Assembly: GCF_002807685.1 (NCBI RefSeq)
Contig: NZ_PEAX01000003.1
Span: forward strand, 248,001 to 312,000
Origin: Neoalteromonas flava
Lineage (GTDB): Bacteria; Pseudomonadota; Gammaproteobacteria; Enterobacterales; Alteromonadaceae
Length of the DNA: 64,000 nucleotides
Direction: 5' to 3'
Shown piece by piece: positions 1-8,701 of this stretch. A program made the translations under genes and the position numbers. Within the stretch, counting starts at the first letter, position 1; each line of letters begins with the position of its first letter. A model generated the notes under the pieces. It made no database searches. It saw only the letters and a list, made by a program, of their open reading frames with translations, and was not told the DNA's origin.

Positions 1-276
1 GGGTGATTGCTCAATGTTCTGATAGCTTTGCCAAGCAATATTGTTGGCTGGATTACCCATGCGAAATACGGAATAGAGCAGTAAGTTGGTTGGGCCGGTG
101 CGCGCGCCTACAATCAGGTCAACGCCGGAAACGGTGCGACCAAAACTGGCTTTAGCCTGTTGCCGGATCAGTTCGACACTTAACAATAGTGATACGCTAA
201 CGATAATTGACAGCAACGTCATGCTCACTGCCCCACGTCGGCTCTTGAGGCTGGCAACTGCAATCCGGACTAACAT
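1..276 (-). CDS. ABC transporter permease (MacB/FtsX type), N-terminal part, cut by window edge
   Basis: The reverse strand from 276 reads in frame to the window edge, giving about 92 residues that start MLVRIAVASLKSRRG. This is the usual start of MacB/LolC/FtsX-type permeases: a short basic cytoplasmic stretch, one membrane helix (about residues 18-38, rich in L, I, V and S), then the start of a periplasmic core domain with a GVDLIVGARTGP stretch seen in this permease group. The ATG overlaps the last 7 bases of the ATPase gene, so the two are translationally coupled. It is probably the membrane partner of that ATPase. The rest of the gene lies outside the window, so substrate and length are unknown. 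Confidence 0.8.
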   Translation of the reverse strand, partial: MLVRIAVASLKSRRGAVSMTLLSIIVSVSLLLSVELIRQQAKASFGRTVSGVDLIVGARTGPTNLLLYSVFRMGNPANNIAWQSYQNIEQSP

Positions 277-950
277 GCAATTGTTCCTGTTTGCTGCAAC
301 GATTTAATATGAACAGTGCGATTAAAATGTGCAGCCAGCGTTTCATCATGACTGACAAATAGCAGTGTACTGTTACTCCCGTTAATACAATCAAGAAGCA
401 ACTGCATAAAGCCATCGCGCGCATGCTTATCGAGCGCAGAGGTTGGCTCATCGACAATCAAAATTTCTGGCTTGTTAATCAGTGCTCGAGCAATTGCGAC
501 GCGCTGTTGTTGACCTACGCTTAAGGTTGCTGCGGGTTTTTCCAGCAAAGATTCTGGCAGGTTCAAGAGACTAAAATAAGCGGCAAGTGTGTCATGATTT
601 TCTTGGATATGATTATCGCCGAAATAAGCAGCCAGTTGAATATTCTGCTCTACAGTCATGTAGGGAATGAGATTAAATTGCTGAAATACAACGCCAATGT
701 GTTTTGCTCGAAAACGATCCCGCTGCCGCGAGGGAAGTGCTGAAAATGACTGCTGTAAGAGTTCAATTACGCCCTTTTGGGGAGAAAGTGTGCCACACAA
801 CAGGTTGAGTAATGTACTTTTACCTGAACCTGAAGGACCAACAATGAACACTTGTTCACCCTGTTTAACCGTCCACGCCGGAATATCGATAACTGTGGCA
901 TCGGAGGGTGAATAGCTAAACTGTAAATCTTTGATCTCAATTGCGTTCAT
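270..950 (-). CDS. ABC transporter ATP-binding protein, LolD/MacB-like
   Basis: A 226-residue ATPase of the MacB/LolD/FtsE size class. Walker A is GPSGSGKST at residues 38-46, the signature loop is LSVGQQQR near 143-150 and Walker B with its Glu is ILIVDEPTSALD near 163. All catalytic parts look intact. It should power the permease encoded directly downstream with a 7-base overlap. Proteins of this group drive export or envelope work rather than nutrient uptake. It lies 27 bp after the isoaspartyl dipeptidase gene on the same strand, so the three may be one operon. The ligand cannot be told from sequence. Confidence 0.9.
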   Translation of the reverse strand: MNAIEIKDLQFSYSPSDATVIDIPAWTVKQGEQVFIVGPSGSGKSTLLNLLCGTLSPQKGVIELLQQSFSALPSRQRDRFRAKHIGVVFQQFNLIPYMTVEQNIQLAAYFGDNHIQENHDTLAAYFSLLNLPESLLEKPAATLSVGQQQRVAIARALINKPEILIVDEPTSALDKHARDGFMQLLLDCINGSNSTLLFVSHDETLAAHFNRTVHIKSLQQTGTIAC

Positions 951-977
951 AGTAACGGTAGCATACCTTATTGCGGC

Positions 978-2153
978 TTACTCAAAAGTACCTTTGATGA
1001 CAACTTGACCATTTTTAATATGTTGGCGCCCCTGCAAAAAGACACCATCTATACGGTTACTGCGATCTAACAGGATCAAATCAGCATCTTTGCCAACAGC
1101 AATTCGACCTTTTTGATGAAATTGCATGACGTCAGCCACGTTGCTGGTGAAAAAGGGAAGAATTGTGGCTAATGAATAACTTTCGTCGAGCAAACTGTAA
1201 AATACGTCAGTCATTGCTTGCGAACTGGCGAAATCCATTTTAGTCATGTGACCATGACAATCAAAGGTTGGTAAACAACCGCCACCGTCCGAGCTAATTG
1301 TTAATTTATCCTGTGGTAATGCCTGCTGAATATAACGTATCAATGCTTCAGCTGGCTCATAGCCAACATCGCCAGTTTCAAAAGCCGTTACGTCAATCCA
1401 ACACCCAAGTTTAGCCAGTTCACAGGCCTCCTCAAACAATGCTTTACGCCGATTAATATGCGTCGGATTGTAGGTACGTGCTGGGATTTCAGCTTGTGAC
1501 AAAGCGTCTCTCACCAGACTCAAGCCACGTTCACCATCACCTAAATGTAGATGCACGATACCAGCTTTACCTGTCATTAATCTGGCTACATGGGCATCTG
1601 CAGCGACTTTCAATAACTCATTCAGGGTAGGTTGACTAGAACGATGATCACTTATTGCCAGCTCGCCGACACCAATAATGGGTTCAATGAACACTATGTC
1701 GGATTTGACACTGCCGGTTAGTGTTGTGGGTGGCAGATGATAACCTCCCGTGTAGCAATAGGTTGAAAGCCCTTCTTCACGCAACGCATATACTTGTGCC
1801 AGCATTGATTCGGTATTGCGAGTAACATCATCCGTGCCTAATAATCCCACCGCTGTGGTCACACCAGCCCGGGTAAATTGGCTCAAAGGTACAGGCGGAA
1901 CGCGAGTGGCAAACCCTGCTTCGCCACCACCGCCGGTAATATGAGTGTGGCTGTCAATGAATCCCGGAATTAGCGCATTGCCATCGGCGTCAATCACCTC
2001 TGGTTCCATCACGTCATCAATGCTAGGCATCTCTGCACCGAGGTAAATAATCTTACCGCCAGCTAACACAACGTTCATCAATCCTAATGAGGAAGGGGAA
2101 TAGACCTGTGCATTCTTGAGCAGAGTAATTGATGGCGCGTTAAGGGTATCCAC
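978..2153 (-). CDS. iadA: isoaspartyl dipeptidase (beta-aspartyl-peptidase, M38)
   Basis: A 391-residue amidohydrolase that aligns along its length with E. coli IadA from memory, including the shared ending VKGTFE. The family removes N-terminal isoaspartyl residues formed by protein ageing. Metal ligands seen: HTH at residues 69-71, Glu in GGGGEAG (about 78), His in NPTHINR, and Asp in SSDGGG. Where E. coli has the carbamylated bridging lysine (IGVK), this protein has GVGE, so a Glu (about 164) probably bridges the metals; other IadA-like proteins show this too. The start is GTG with AGGTAG six bases upstream. It is first in a minus-strand group with an ABC exporter. Confidence 0.92.
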   Translation of the reverse strand: MDTLNAPSITLLKNAQVYSPSSLGLMNVVLAGGKIIYLGAEMPSIDDVMEPEVIDADGNALIPGFIDSHTHITGGGGEAGFATRVPPVPLSQFTRAGVTTAVGLLGTDDVTRNTESMLAQVYALREEGLSTYCYTGGYHLPPTTLTGSVKSDIVFIEPIIGVGELAISDHRSSQPTLNELLKVAADAHVARLMTGKAGIVHLHLGDGERGLSLVRDALSQAEIPARTYNPTHINRRKALFEEACELAKLGCWIDVTAFETGDVGYEPAEALIRYIQQALPQDKLTISSDGGGCLPTFDCHGHMTKMDFASSQAMTDVFYSLLDESYSLATILPFFTSNVADVMQFHQKGRIAVGKDADLILLDRSNRIDGVFLQGRQHIKNGQVVIKGTFE

Positions 2154-2415
2154 GAATAAGCTACCTGTATATTTGAATAACCATAGATCCTAGAGATTAG
2201 TCTGTAGATCGCAAGTATAAAAACCTATTTTTATTGGAAAAAATTCAAATAAGTCTATGATTTATAGATTTTATTTTGAATAACTATTATGTATCGCCAG
2301 GCCGGAAACCGAGGTTTTTGCATACTGATGCGTTAAACCAAGATAAATACGCATGGATGTTCTAGTTGTGTACAATATGACGTTTATACATTATCAATTA
2401 ACCTAAAGGGCCATT
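2154..2415. promoter_or_regulatory. AT-rich divergent promoter region between iadA and the M1 peptidase
   Basis: This 262-bp stretch separates two divergent genes and must hold both promoters. It is very AT-rich around 2215-2290. A TTGTGT and a TATACA lie near 2366-2390 but their spacing is poor, so no promoter is called. No palindromic operator was recognised. Confidence 0.4.
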
Positions 2416-4308
2416 ATGCGCAAAACCGCACTCTTATTATTAGTTATTTGGTTTGGTGTTGTTGCATGTTCACCTGCACCGACGGCTACGCAAACCGAAG
2501 AATCGCAAGCAACTGCTACACAACAATCATCAAATATTGAGGCCGGAGTTGATTACCACTCCTATGCCAATCCCAATGCTGTAAAGGTTAAGCATTTAGA
2601 TTTGGATTTGACTGCAGACTTTTCGGCGCAAACACTGAGTGGCACAGTGACGTTGCAAATAGAAAAAGTTGACCCATCAGCGTCAACATTAATTCTGGAT
2701 ACGCGCGATCTATTGATTTCTGCTGTAGCGGCTAACGACCTACCGATCCCTTTTGAAGTAATGCCGGCTGATCCTGAGTTAGGCGCGGCGCTACACATTC
2801 AATTACCTGATGCGGTGAACCAAGTTACCATTACGTATGCTACATCACCCAATGCGTCCGGTGTGCAATGGCTAACACCACAACAAACGGCAGGCAAACA
2901 ACATCCATTTTTGTTTACTCAAGCACAAGCTGTGCACGCACGGAGCTTTATTCCGCTGCAGGATTCACCGCAAGTTAGAGTGACTTACAACGCAACGATC
3001 AGAACACCAGAAGAACTCGTTGCAGTAATGAGTGCAGCCAATGATCCCAACACCCCACGAGATGGTGAATATGAATTTACGATGCCACAGCCAATTCCCT
3101 CGTATTTGATTGCATTGGCCATTGGTGATTTGCAATTCAAGGCAATGGGCGAGCGCACTGGCGTGTACGCTGAACCTTCGATATTAGACGCGGCTGCTGA
3201 TGAGTTCGCTGATACCGAGAGTATGTTGATTGCGACTGAAGAAAAATATGGACCCTACGGTTGGGACCGTTATGATTTGCTTATACTGCCGCCTTCATTC
3301 CCATTTGGTGGCATGGAAAATCCGCGTTTATCATTTATCACTCCAACAGTAATCGCAGGCGATAAAAGCTTAGTTGCTTTGATTGCACATGAGCTTGCCC
3401 ACAGCTGGTCTGGTAACACAGTGACCAATGCGGCGTGGCGTGATCTATGGCTTAATGAAGGATTCACAACCTATTTAACGTATCGGATCATGGAAATGAT
3501 TTACGGTACTGATCGTTATAAAATGGAAGCCGTGTTGGGCTATCAAGATTTGCAAGCAGACATAGCCAGTTTGCCAGCAAATGACCAAATCATGGCCATC
3601 GATTTACGCGGGCGTAACCCGGACGATGTTTTTTCTAACATTCCTTATGAAAAAGGCGCATTGTTTCTGCGGGAGTTAGAATACAAGGTAGGTCGCGATA
3701 ATTTTGACCAATTTTTATTAGAGTATTTCAACGCATTCGCGTTTCAGAGCATAACCACTGATGAGTTCTTGGCATATCTGGATAAGACGTTATTGGCAGA
3801 TTACGCTGATAAGCTTGATAGGACACGCATCGAAGAATGGATTTTTGCACCAGGAATTCCCGCAGATGCGCCAGAGCCGGAGTCTGATGCATTTAGCAAA
3901 ATTGACAGTACTCGTATGGCATGGCTCAACCAAGATTCCGCTGCAAGTAGCATAGATATTACTGCCTGGACTGTGCATGAATGGCTGTATTTTCTAAATA
4001 ACATGCCAGAATCCCTGACCGACGAGCAGTTGTCTGAGCTTGATGCTGCATTTAGTTTGACGGCAAGTACGAATAATGAAATTGCACATAGCTGGCTCAT
4101 GATTGCGGTGCGAAATGAGTACATGCCAGCCTACGACCGACTGTACAGTTATTTAGTGTCGATAGGGCGAAATAAGCTTGTAAAGCCGCTGTATCGCGAA
4201 CTGGCAAAAACGCCACAAGGCAAGGCTTTTGCGCAAAAAGCCTTTGCTGAGGCAAAACCGGGTTATCATCCATTGACAATTAAAGCCAATGAAGAATTTG
4301 TGAATTAA
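2416..4308 (+). CDS. M1 family metallopeptidase lipoprotein (LTA4 hydrolase/aminopeptidase B-like)
   Basis: A 630-residue zinc aminopeptidase. The N-terminus is a lipoprotein signal with lipobox VVAC (Cys 18), so it is probably anchored in the envelope facing the periplasm. The order of motifs is that of the M1 family: exopeptidase motif GGMENP near residue 298, zinc motif HELAH near 325, then 18 residues later the third ligand in NEGF. The C-terminal third (from about 480) fits the helical domain of leukotriene-A4-hydrolase-like aminopeptidases. It would trim N-terminal residues from peptides in the envelope. It is monocistronic, followed by its own terminator. A role alongside the divergent isoaspartyl dipeptidase in peptide turnover is an inference. 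Confidence 0.93.
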   Translation: MRKTALLLLVIWFGVVACSPAPTATQTEESQATATQQSSNIEAGVDYHSYANPNAVKVKHLDLDLTADFSAQTLSGTVTLQIEKVDPSASTLILDTRDLLISAVAANDLPIPFEVMPADPELGAALHIQLPDAVNQVTITYATSPNASGVQWLTPQQTAGKQHPFLFTQAQAVHARSFIPLQDSPQVRVTYNATIRTPEELVAVMSAANDPNTPRDGEYEFTMPQPIPSYLIALAIGDLQFKAMGERTGVYAEPSILDAAADEFADTESMLIATEEKYGPYGWDRYDLLILPPSFPFGGMENPRLSFITPTVIAGDKSLVALIAHELAHSWSGNTVTNAAWRDLWLNEGFTTYLTYRIMEMIYGTDRYKMEAVLGYQDLQADIASLPANDQIMAIDLRGRNPDDVFSNIPYEKGALFLRELEYKVGRDNFDQFLLEYFNAFAFQSITTDEFLAYLDKTLLADYADKLDRTRIEEWIFAPGIPADAPEPESDAFSKIDSTRMAWLNQDSAASSIDITAWTVHEWLYFLNNMPESLTDEQLSELDAAFSLTASTNNEIAHSWLMIAVRNEYMPAYDRLYSYLVSIGRNKLVKPLYRELAKTPQGKAFAQKAFAEAKPGYHPLTIKANEEFVN

Positions 4309-4326
4309 AGCCCGTCGTTTTTTAAG

Positions 4327-4362
4327 AGGCTAGTTTGCCGTTGGTAAATTAGCCTTTTTTTT
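4327..4362 (+). terminator. Rho-independent terminator of the M1 peptidase gene
   Basis: AGGCTAGTTT pairs with AAATTAGCCT (one G-U pair) around a 9-base loop, followed by eight T. It lies 19 bp after the stop codon. Confidence 0.85.
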
Positions 4363-4418
4363 GCAAAGAGCCTCCATGCACCTAGCGTTAATCTTTTTTA
4401 TCAACATCTATGCTTAAC

Positions 4419-4784
4419 TTAAGCGGCAATTCGGTGCTCTTCTGCTAGCTCTTTTATAGAGTTCAATAACCGATCACAAGCAGCATAATATTTACGTGAG
4501 TTCTGATAGTACACGCGTTCAACAATATTGCCTTTAACATCGCAAATAAAACACGCTAAAGGCTTATTTGCTTTGGGTAATGTCAATACGTGTAAAAACC
4601 ATTGCGAGTAGAGAGGGGCCTGAAACAAAAAGCGCTTAATACAAAACGGCAAGCTTTTACCTTCAACACTTGGAACTTCGCCACCAAAACAACCTAAAAC
4701 CCGTTGAAATTGGTTGTCGCAGGGCTCTGCACTTAAACCATATTTTGCTACGGCTTGATCGATACAAGTTAGTCCATAAGACAT
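4419..4784 (-). CDS. cysteine-rich protein of unknown function, likely SOS-regulated
   Basis: A 121-residue soluble protein that I do not recognise. It has seven cysteines (7, 22, 32, 48, 78, 81, 103), two of them in a CFIC motif (CxxC), no signal peptide and no membrane segment, so it may bind a metal or Fe-S cluster in the cytoplasm; that is inference. The C-terminus (about 95-118) is helical and charged. GGAG lies nine bases before the ATG. A perfect-consensus LexA box starts 13 bp upstream of the start codon, so the gene should be repressed by LexA and induced by DNA damage. It lies after the diguanylate cyclase gene but the box gives it its own control. Confidence 0.75.
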   Translation of the reverse strand: MSYGLTCIDQAVAKYGLSAEPCDNQFQRVLGCFGGEVPSVEGKSLPFCIKRFLFQAPLYSQWFLHVLTLPKANKPLACFICDVKGNIVERVYYQNSRKYYAACDRLLNSIKELAEEHRIAA

Positions 4785-4797
4785 AAATGATCTCCAA

Positions 4798-4817
4798 TAC
4801 TGTGTTTATATACAGTA
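4798..4817 (-). promoter_or_regulatory. LexA (SOS) box upstream of the cysteine-rich protein
   Basis: The sequence TACTGTGTTTATATACAGTA fits the gammaproteobacterial LexA consensus TACTGT-N8-ACAGTA at all fixed positions, and the flanking bases extend the inverted repeat to CAATACTGT/ACAGTATTG. It ends 13 bp from the start codon at 4784, as expected for an operator that overlaps the promoter. It is the only full-consensus box I found in the window. Confidence 0.88.
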
Positions 4818-4847
4818 TTGCTGATATCAAATTAAATGCAAGTTTTT

Positions 4848-6446
4848 TTACGCTTTGTAATCTACCACTCGATCACGACCTTGTGTTTTGGCTTGATATA
4901 GCGCAGTGTCCGCACACTGGATAAGGCGTTCTGTTGCTGCTTCATCTGGATTGGGCTCGGTACAAATGCCGATGCTGACCGTCAGTCTTGGGTCGTTCAA
5001 ACTCGCGCTGTGAGGTATGCCAAGTGCTCTTATATGTTCGCAGATTTGCTCGGCGAAATTGTGCGCTTCTTCATGCGATGGCCCAAGGAGCACACAAACG
5101 AATTCTTCACCGCCATAGCGGGCAACGAAATCAGTCCCCCTGCGGCTCAGTTTTTCAAGTGTTTGGGCCACTGCAAGTAACGTCTCATCACCTTTAACAT
5201 GACCGTATTCATCGTTGTATTGCTTGAAAAAATCCACATCAATTAACATCACCGATAATGGTATTTTATTGCGCACCGCTAAAGGCAAGATTTGTTTCAT
5301 GTGTTCGGTAAATGCGCGTCGGTTTGCAACTTTAGTCAGACTATCCACAAAACTTATTTGAGTAAGTTCATTCTTTTGATGTTCAATCGTATCGAATTGG
5401 TTGGCAATGGTATTGGTTAACTCGCCAATTTCATCTTTGTCTTCAGTACGAGAGATCAATATGGCACGTTTTGCTTGCGCTTTAATTGATTGATTTAAGG
5501 TCACTAATCGCGATACAACGCGAGTTTTTATATATAAGATCAGTAAAAAACCGATCAAGAAAGTTAGGGTATAGACGGCCAGCAATATGCTAAATTTTTG
5601 CGAAGTTGTTCTTGCAAAGTTGGAGGTCAACAGCGCTTGCTGTTCAGCAAATTGATAAGCACGAAATTCGGCATCTTTAGCGATATCAAGAACAAATCGT
5701 CGAATAAAATTACTTTGTCCCTCAATACGAGCACGCTCACGCATGATCTTAGCTTTGATACTTGTGTAACCTTCGTCGCCAAACGTAAGCTCTTGGATTG
5801 CCTTGAGGTAAAGGTTTATTTCCTCTAGTTGCTCACTCTGCGCATACAGTTGCGAAAAAAGTCCGTTTATTCGGCTCTCTTGATTCCGCAGGTCCATCAA
5901 TCGCTCAGCTTGGAAGAGTTGTCCAATTGCGGTATGCACGGCGAACAAGGATTGGCTAATTTCAATTGAGTACCTAACTGCATCTGGGCCCTGTGCCATC
6001 TGCTGGCTAATTAAACCTTGTTGTCTAATTTCAACTTGTTGCAGAGACAATGACTGGGTCATAGCATCTTTTAAAAGTTCAAACTCTGCTTCTACGGTTT
6101 TGAGGTCATTCACTGCTGCACTTTCAGCATCCATAAGACGATATATTTCTTCTATTTTTTCATTAACCTGCCGCTCGTTTACGCGCATTTCTGGGGCATT
6201 TTTAGATTGAGAAAAGCTTGATACTAAGAAGGCCAGAGCCGTGAGCTGACTGTGTATAATTCCATTGTCAGCCAAGGTAGGAACAACGTTATTAGCGATG
6301 TGAGAATAAGAATTTTCGGTTTCAGAGAGCTGGCGGTAGCTAAATACAATGATAATGAGAAATAGTGCGACAAATAGCCCCAGCAAAATATTTGTGATCG
6401 TGCGGATGGAATGCAGGCTTGCCATGTTAATAATTCTCTTCCTCAT
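4848..6446 (-). CDS. membrane-bound diguanylate cyclase with periplasmic sensor and HAMP-like linker
   Basis: A 532-residue c-di-GMP synthase. Membrane helix 1 lies near residues 18-38, then a helical periplasmic sensor (about 40-280), membrane helix 2 near 283-307, a HAMP-like linker and a GGDEF domain (about 365-530). The active site GGEEF lies near 443 and is intact; the product-inhibition site RGTD (RxxD) stands five residues before it, so feedback control should work. The periplasmic part is a long helical bundle with no known ligand pocket. Its ATG overlaps the stop of the upstream nucleotidase-like gene by four bases (ATGA), so the two proteins are made together and that protein may be its periplasmic signal partner. 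Confidence 0.9.
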   Translation of the reverse strand: MRKRIINMASLHSIRTITNILLGLFVALFLIIIVFSYRQLSETENSYSHIANNVVPTLADNGIIHSQLTALAFLVSSFSQSKNAPEMRVNERQVNEKIEEIYRLMDAESAAVNDLKTVEAEFELLKDAMTQSLSLQQVEIRQQGLISQQMAQGPDAVRYSIEISQSLFAVHTAIGQLFQAERLMDLRNQESRINGLFSQLYAQSEQLEEINLYLKAIQELTFGDEGYTSIKAKIMRERARIEGQSNFIRRFVLDIAKDAEFRAYQFAEQQALLTSNFARTTSQKFSILLAVYTLTFLIGFLLILYIKTRVVSRLVTLNQSIKAQAKRAILISRTEDKDEIGELTNTIANQFDTIEHQKNELTQISFVDSLTKVANRRAFTEHMKQILPLAVRNKIPLSVMLIDVDFFKQYNDEYGHVKGDETLLAVAQTLEKLSRRGTDFVARYGGEEFVCVLLGPSHEEAHNFAEQICEHIRALGIPHSASLNDPRLTVSIGICTEPNPDEAATERLIQCADTALYQAKTQGRDRVVDYKA

Positions 6447-7939
6447 TCAACTCGCGTTATCCGTTGCTCGGTCGCGACGGATAAATGTTTGTTCCGCTTC
6501 AGATTACGCGCAACAATATCTGCAATCAAGGGACTGGTTGGCGCATTACTAAAATTACGTTCAAGTCCTTTGAATACTGCAAAACCATCACCACCTCGAT
6601 ATAAATAATCCGTAGTTGCTAAGCGATAAATTTTGTCCTTTATAAGTGGTTGGCCATTAACCGTAATATTACTCACTCTTTGTCCAACCGGTTGTAAAGG
6701 AGAAAATGCATAAGCCATGCCGGATACTTGTAGAAAGCGTCCTTTACCCTGCTGATACAAACTCACGCCGTTTTCAAGCGCTATCTTAAGCTGCTCCCCA
6801 GTGATAGTTAGCTCAACCAAGCGAGCTCGAAACGGTAGTTCTAACAATAAATCACGCTGGGTAAAAATCGTATTGGGTTGGTACTCGCGATTACCACGAA
6901 TAACACCACCGTTGATGACAGCAATATCACTATCGGCCTCCTGTCGCATTGCGTCAGTAATAAAATTGCCAAAACTGCTTTCATGCTGTCGTACTATTTC
7001 TTTTTTGGTACTGAAACCTTGCGTGATGGTTGAGAGTGGCACACTTAATTGTGATTCCAGCCGATGCTGATAATGAGCAATTGCAGCGTTAACCTGTGGG
7101 TTAGGCTTGAATTCAGCTAGATCGTGTAGTGAGTAATCGACTACGATCCCTGAATTATTACCCTCAAATCCCGGTTCTTCGAGTGTCACATTAATAATTG
7201 CTGCCTGACCGTTCTGGTCAACTGTTAATTGGTTGGACCGCTGTTTAGTCTCCGCGGATGCCCTTGTCAGACTATTTGGATCGCTCTGTATGGCCAAGTG
7301 AATCGTAGCATCGTCTAACAATTCTTGAATAAAACTAAAGCTATCAGAATGTAATAACACTATCAGATCGACGCCTTGCCCACTTAATTCTGTTGCAAAA
7401 CGTTCTACGCTTTCACGCGGCGGCAAGATTCGGGCGCGTTGGAGTAAATACTCTTCGCTAATTTGTGGGGATAAAATCGAAATAAAACCCACTTTCAGCC
7501 CATTTTTTGCGATAACAATGTGCGTGTAGAGTCCATCAAGGGGTTGCTGCGTATAACTGTCTACAGCATTAGTTAGCAGCAATGGGAAGGAGGCTTCGTA
7601 ACTTCTGAGGATTAACTCATCTTCAAAATAGCTAAATTCACGTTTCGTGACGCTCATCACATCAGGCGCGAGTAAATTAAGAATGTCGATGATGTGCGAA
7701 CCAGAATCAAACGAGGCTAAAGGGCTTGGAGCCAGGCTAGCCCCTCCGAAAACAAACATAATGTCTTGTTGTGCTCGTTGTTCGCGCAACAAGGTCGCTA
7801 ATTCTGCGTAATCACCATGGGCTTGTGTACCAATAATTGGCAAATCTGCGGCATAGATAATCCTGAGTTGCTGCTTGGCAGTACTCGAGAAGGAAATCAG
7901 CCCAATAACGATGAGAAGACAACACAGCCGCTTATTCAT
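6443..7939 (-). CDS. 5'-nucleotidase/UshA-like periplasmic protein with degenerate metal site
   Basis: A 498-residue exported protein (signal peptide about residues 1-21) with the two-domain layout of UshA. The C-terminal nucleotide-binding domain is well kept: FGNFITDAMR, NGGVIRG, LPFRARLVELTITG, and TTDYLYRGGDGF. The N-terminal metallophosphatase domain has lost most metal ligands: the NDxH motif reads ADLP, GGD reads GGAS, GNHEFD reads TKREFS, and the GH motif near the domain end is missing. Only single Asp and His positions remain. It is therefore probably not an enzyme but may still bind a nucleotide or similar ligand. The 4-base overlap with the diguanylate cyclase gene suggests a sensor role; this is inference. 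Confidence 0.82.
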   Translation of the reverse strand: MNKRLCCLLIVIGLISFSSTAKQQLRIIYAADLPIIGTQAHGDYAELATLLREQRAQQDIMFVFGGASLAPSPLASFDSGSHIIDILNLLAPDVMSVTKREFSYFEDELILRSYEASFPLLLTNAVDSYTQQPLDGLYTHIVIAKNGLKVGFISILSPQISEEYLLQRARILPPRESVERFATELSGQGVDLIVLLHSDSFSFIQELLDDATIHLAIQSDPNSLTRASAETKQRSNQLTVDQNGQAAIINVTLEEPGFEGNNSGIVVDYSLHDLAEFKPNPQVNAAIAHYQHRLESQLSVPLSTITQGFSTKKEIVRQHESSFGNFITDAMRQEADSDIAVINGGVIRGNREYQPNTIFTQRDLLLELPFRARLVELTITGEQLKIALENGVSLYQQGKGRFLQVSGMAYAFSPLQPVGQRVSNITVNGQPLIKDKIYRLATTDYLYRGGDGFAVFKGLERNFSNAPTSPLIADIVARNLKRNKHLSVATEQRITRVE

Positions 7940-8148
7940 AATATGCGCTCTTTCGCTGCTATTCCATCATCATAAGCGTGTATGAGTACAATTTCCATAG
8001 TTAAGCCATTTCGCTAGCGATTCTTTTTTCAAATCAACACCTTGTTAACAGCAGCGATGGACGAGAAGTAATGATTTTAAGGTTTGCTGGTAGCAGTTTA
8101 ACGTGTTTGTACGATACTCTAAGGCAAAAGGCCCACAGAAAAGAAACG

Positions 8149-8523
8149 ATGAACGATAAATTGAATTCACCTGATTTAAACGACATGTTAGCTGCTCCAG
8201 CAGAAAAACGAACCCAGTATTTCGATGAACTTGTTAATCACTATCAGCAGATTTGGATTTTATCCGATGCTGATGGCGCGGTAATGTTAACGACTGACGA
8301 TGAAGACTGTATCCCCGTGTGGCCGACACAAGAGGCTGCCGAGCTCTGGCGAAATGAAGAATGGAGCGAGTGTTCTGCACTCGCAATCAGCTTAACCGAT
8401 TGGTTTGCGCGTTGGACTCGAGGAATGCAAGACGACGACCTTGCCGTCGCAGTATTTCCTGTACCGGGTGAAGATGGGCTGGTATTTTTGCCCGAAGAGT
8501 TAGAAACCCTGCTTACACGATAG
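8149..8523 (+). CDS. DUF2750 family protein
   Basis: A 124-residue acidic cytoplasmic protein counted from ATG 8149 (MNDKLNSP); an upstream in-frame ATG at 8071 would add 26 residues unlike the family and is not preferred. Features typical of DUF2750: a short helical start, then WILSDADGAVML, IPVWPTQEAAELW and FPVPGEDGLVFLPEEL. No catalytic motif is visible and the family has no settled function. It stands alone between a divergent nucleotidase-like gene and a TonB receptor gene. Confidence 0.8.
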   Translation: MNDKLNSPDLNDMLAAPAEKRTQYFDELVNHYQQIWILSDADGAVMLTTDDEDCIPVWPTQEAAELWRNEEWSECSALAISLTDWFARWTRGMQDDDLAVAVFPVPGEDGLVFLPEELETLLTR

Positions 8524-8701
8524 ATAGCGTTGTGCCGCTTTGGGTTGTTAAATTGTAAGTATTTGTTGGTTTACTTGTATGTTAATGGGTTTGTTGCTAA
8601 ACCAAAGAAAGCGTTCCTCATAGCGACACATGGTTTCCACTTGCCATTGAGGATCTGCGGAATACACGAGATAACAAAAAAAGTATTGAAGGAACACAAC
8701 A

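Noticed and set aside
8071-8148. N-terminal extension of the DUF2750 protein
   Set aside because: The extra 26 residues do not resemble the family, which starts near MNDKLNS.
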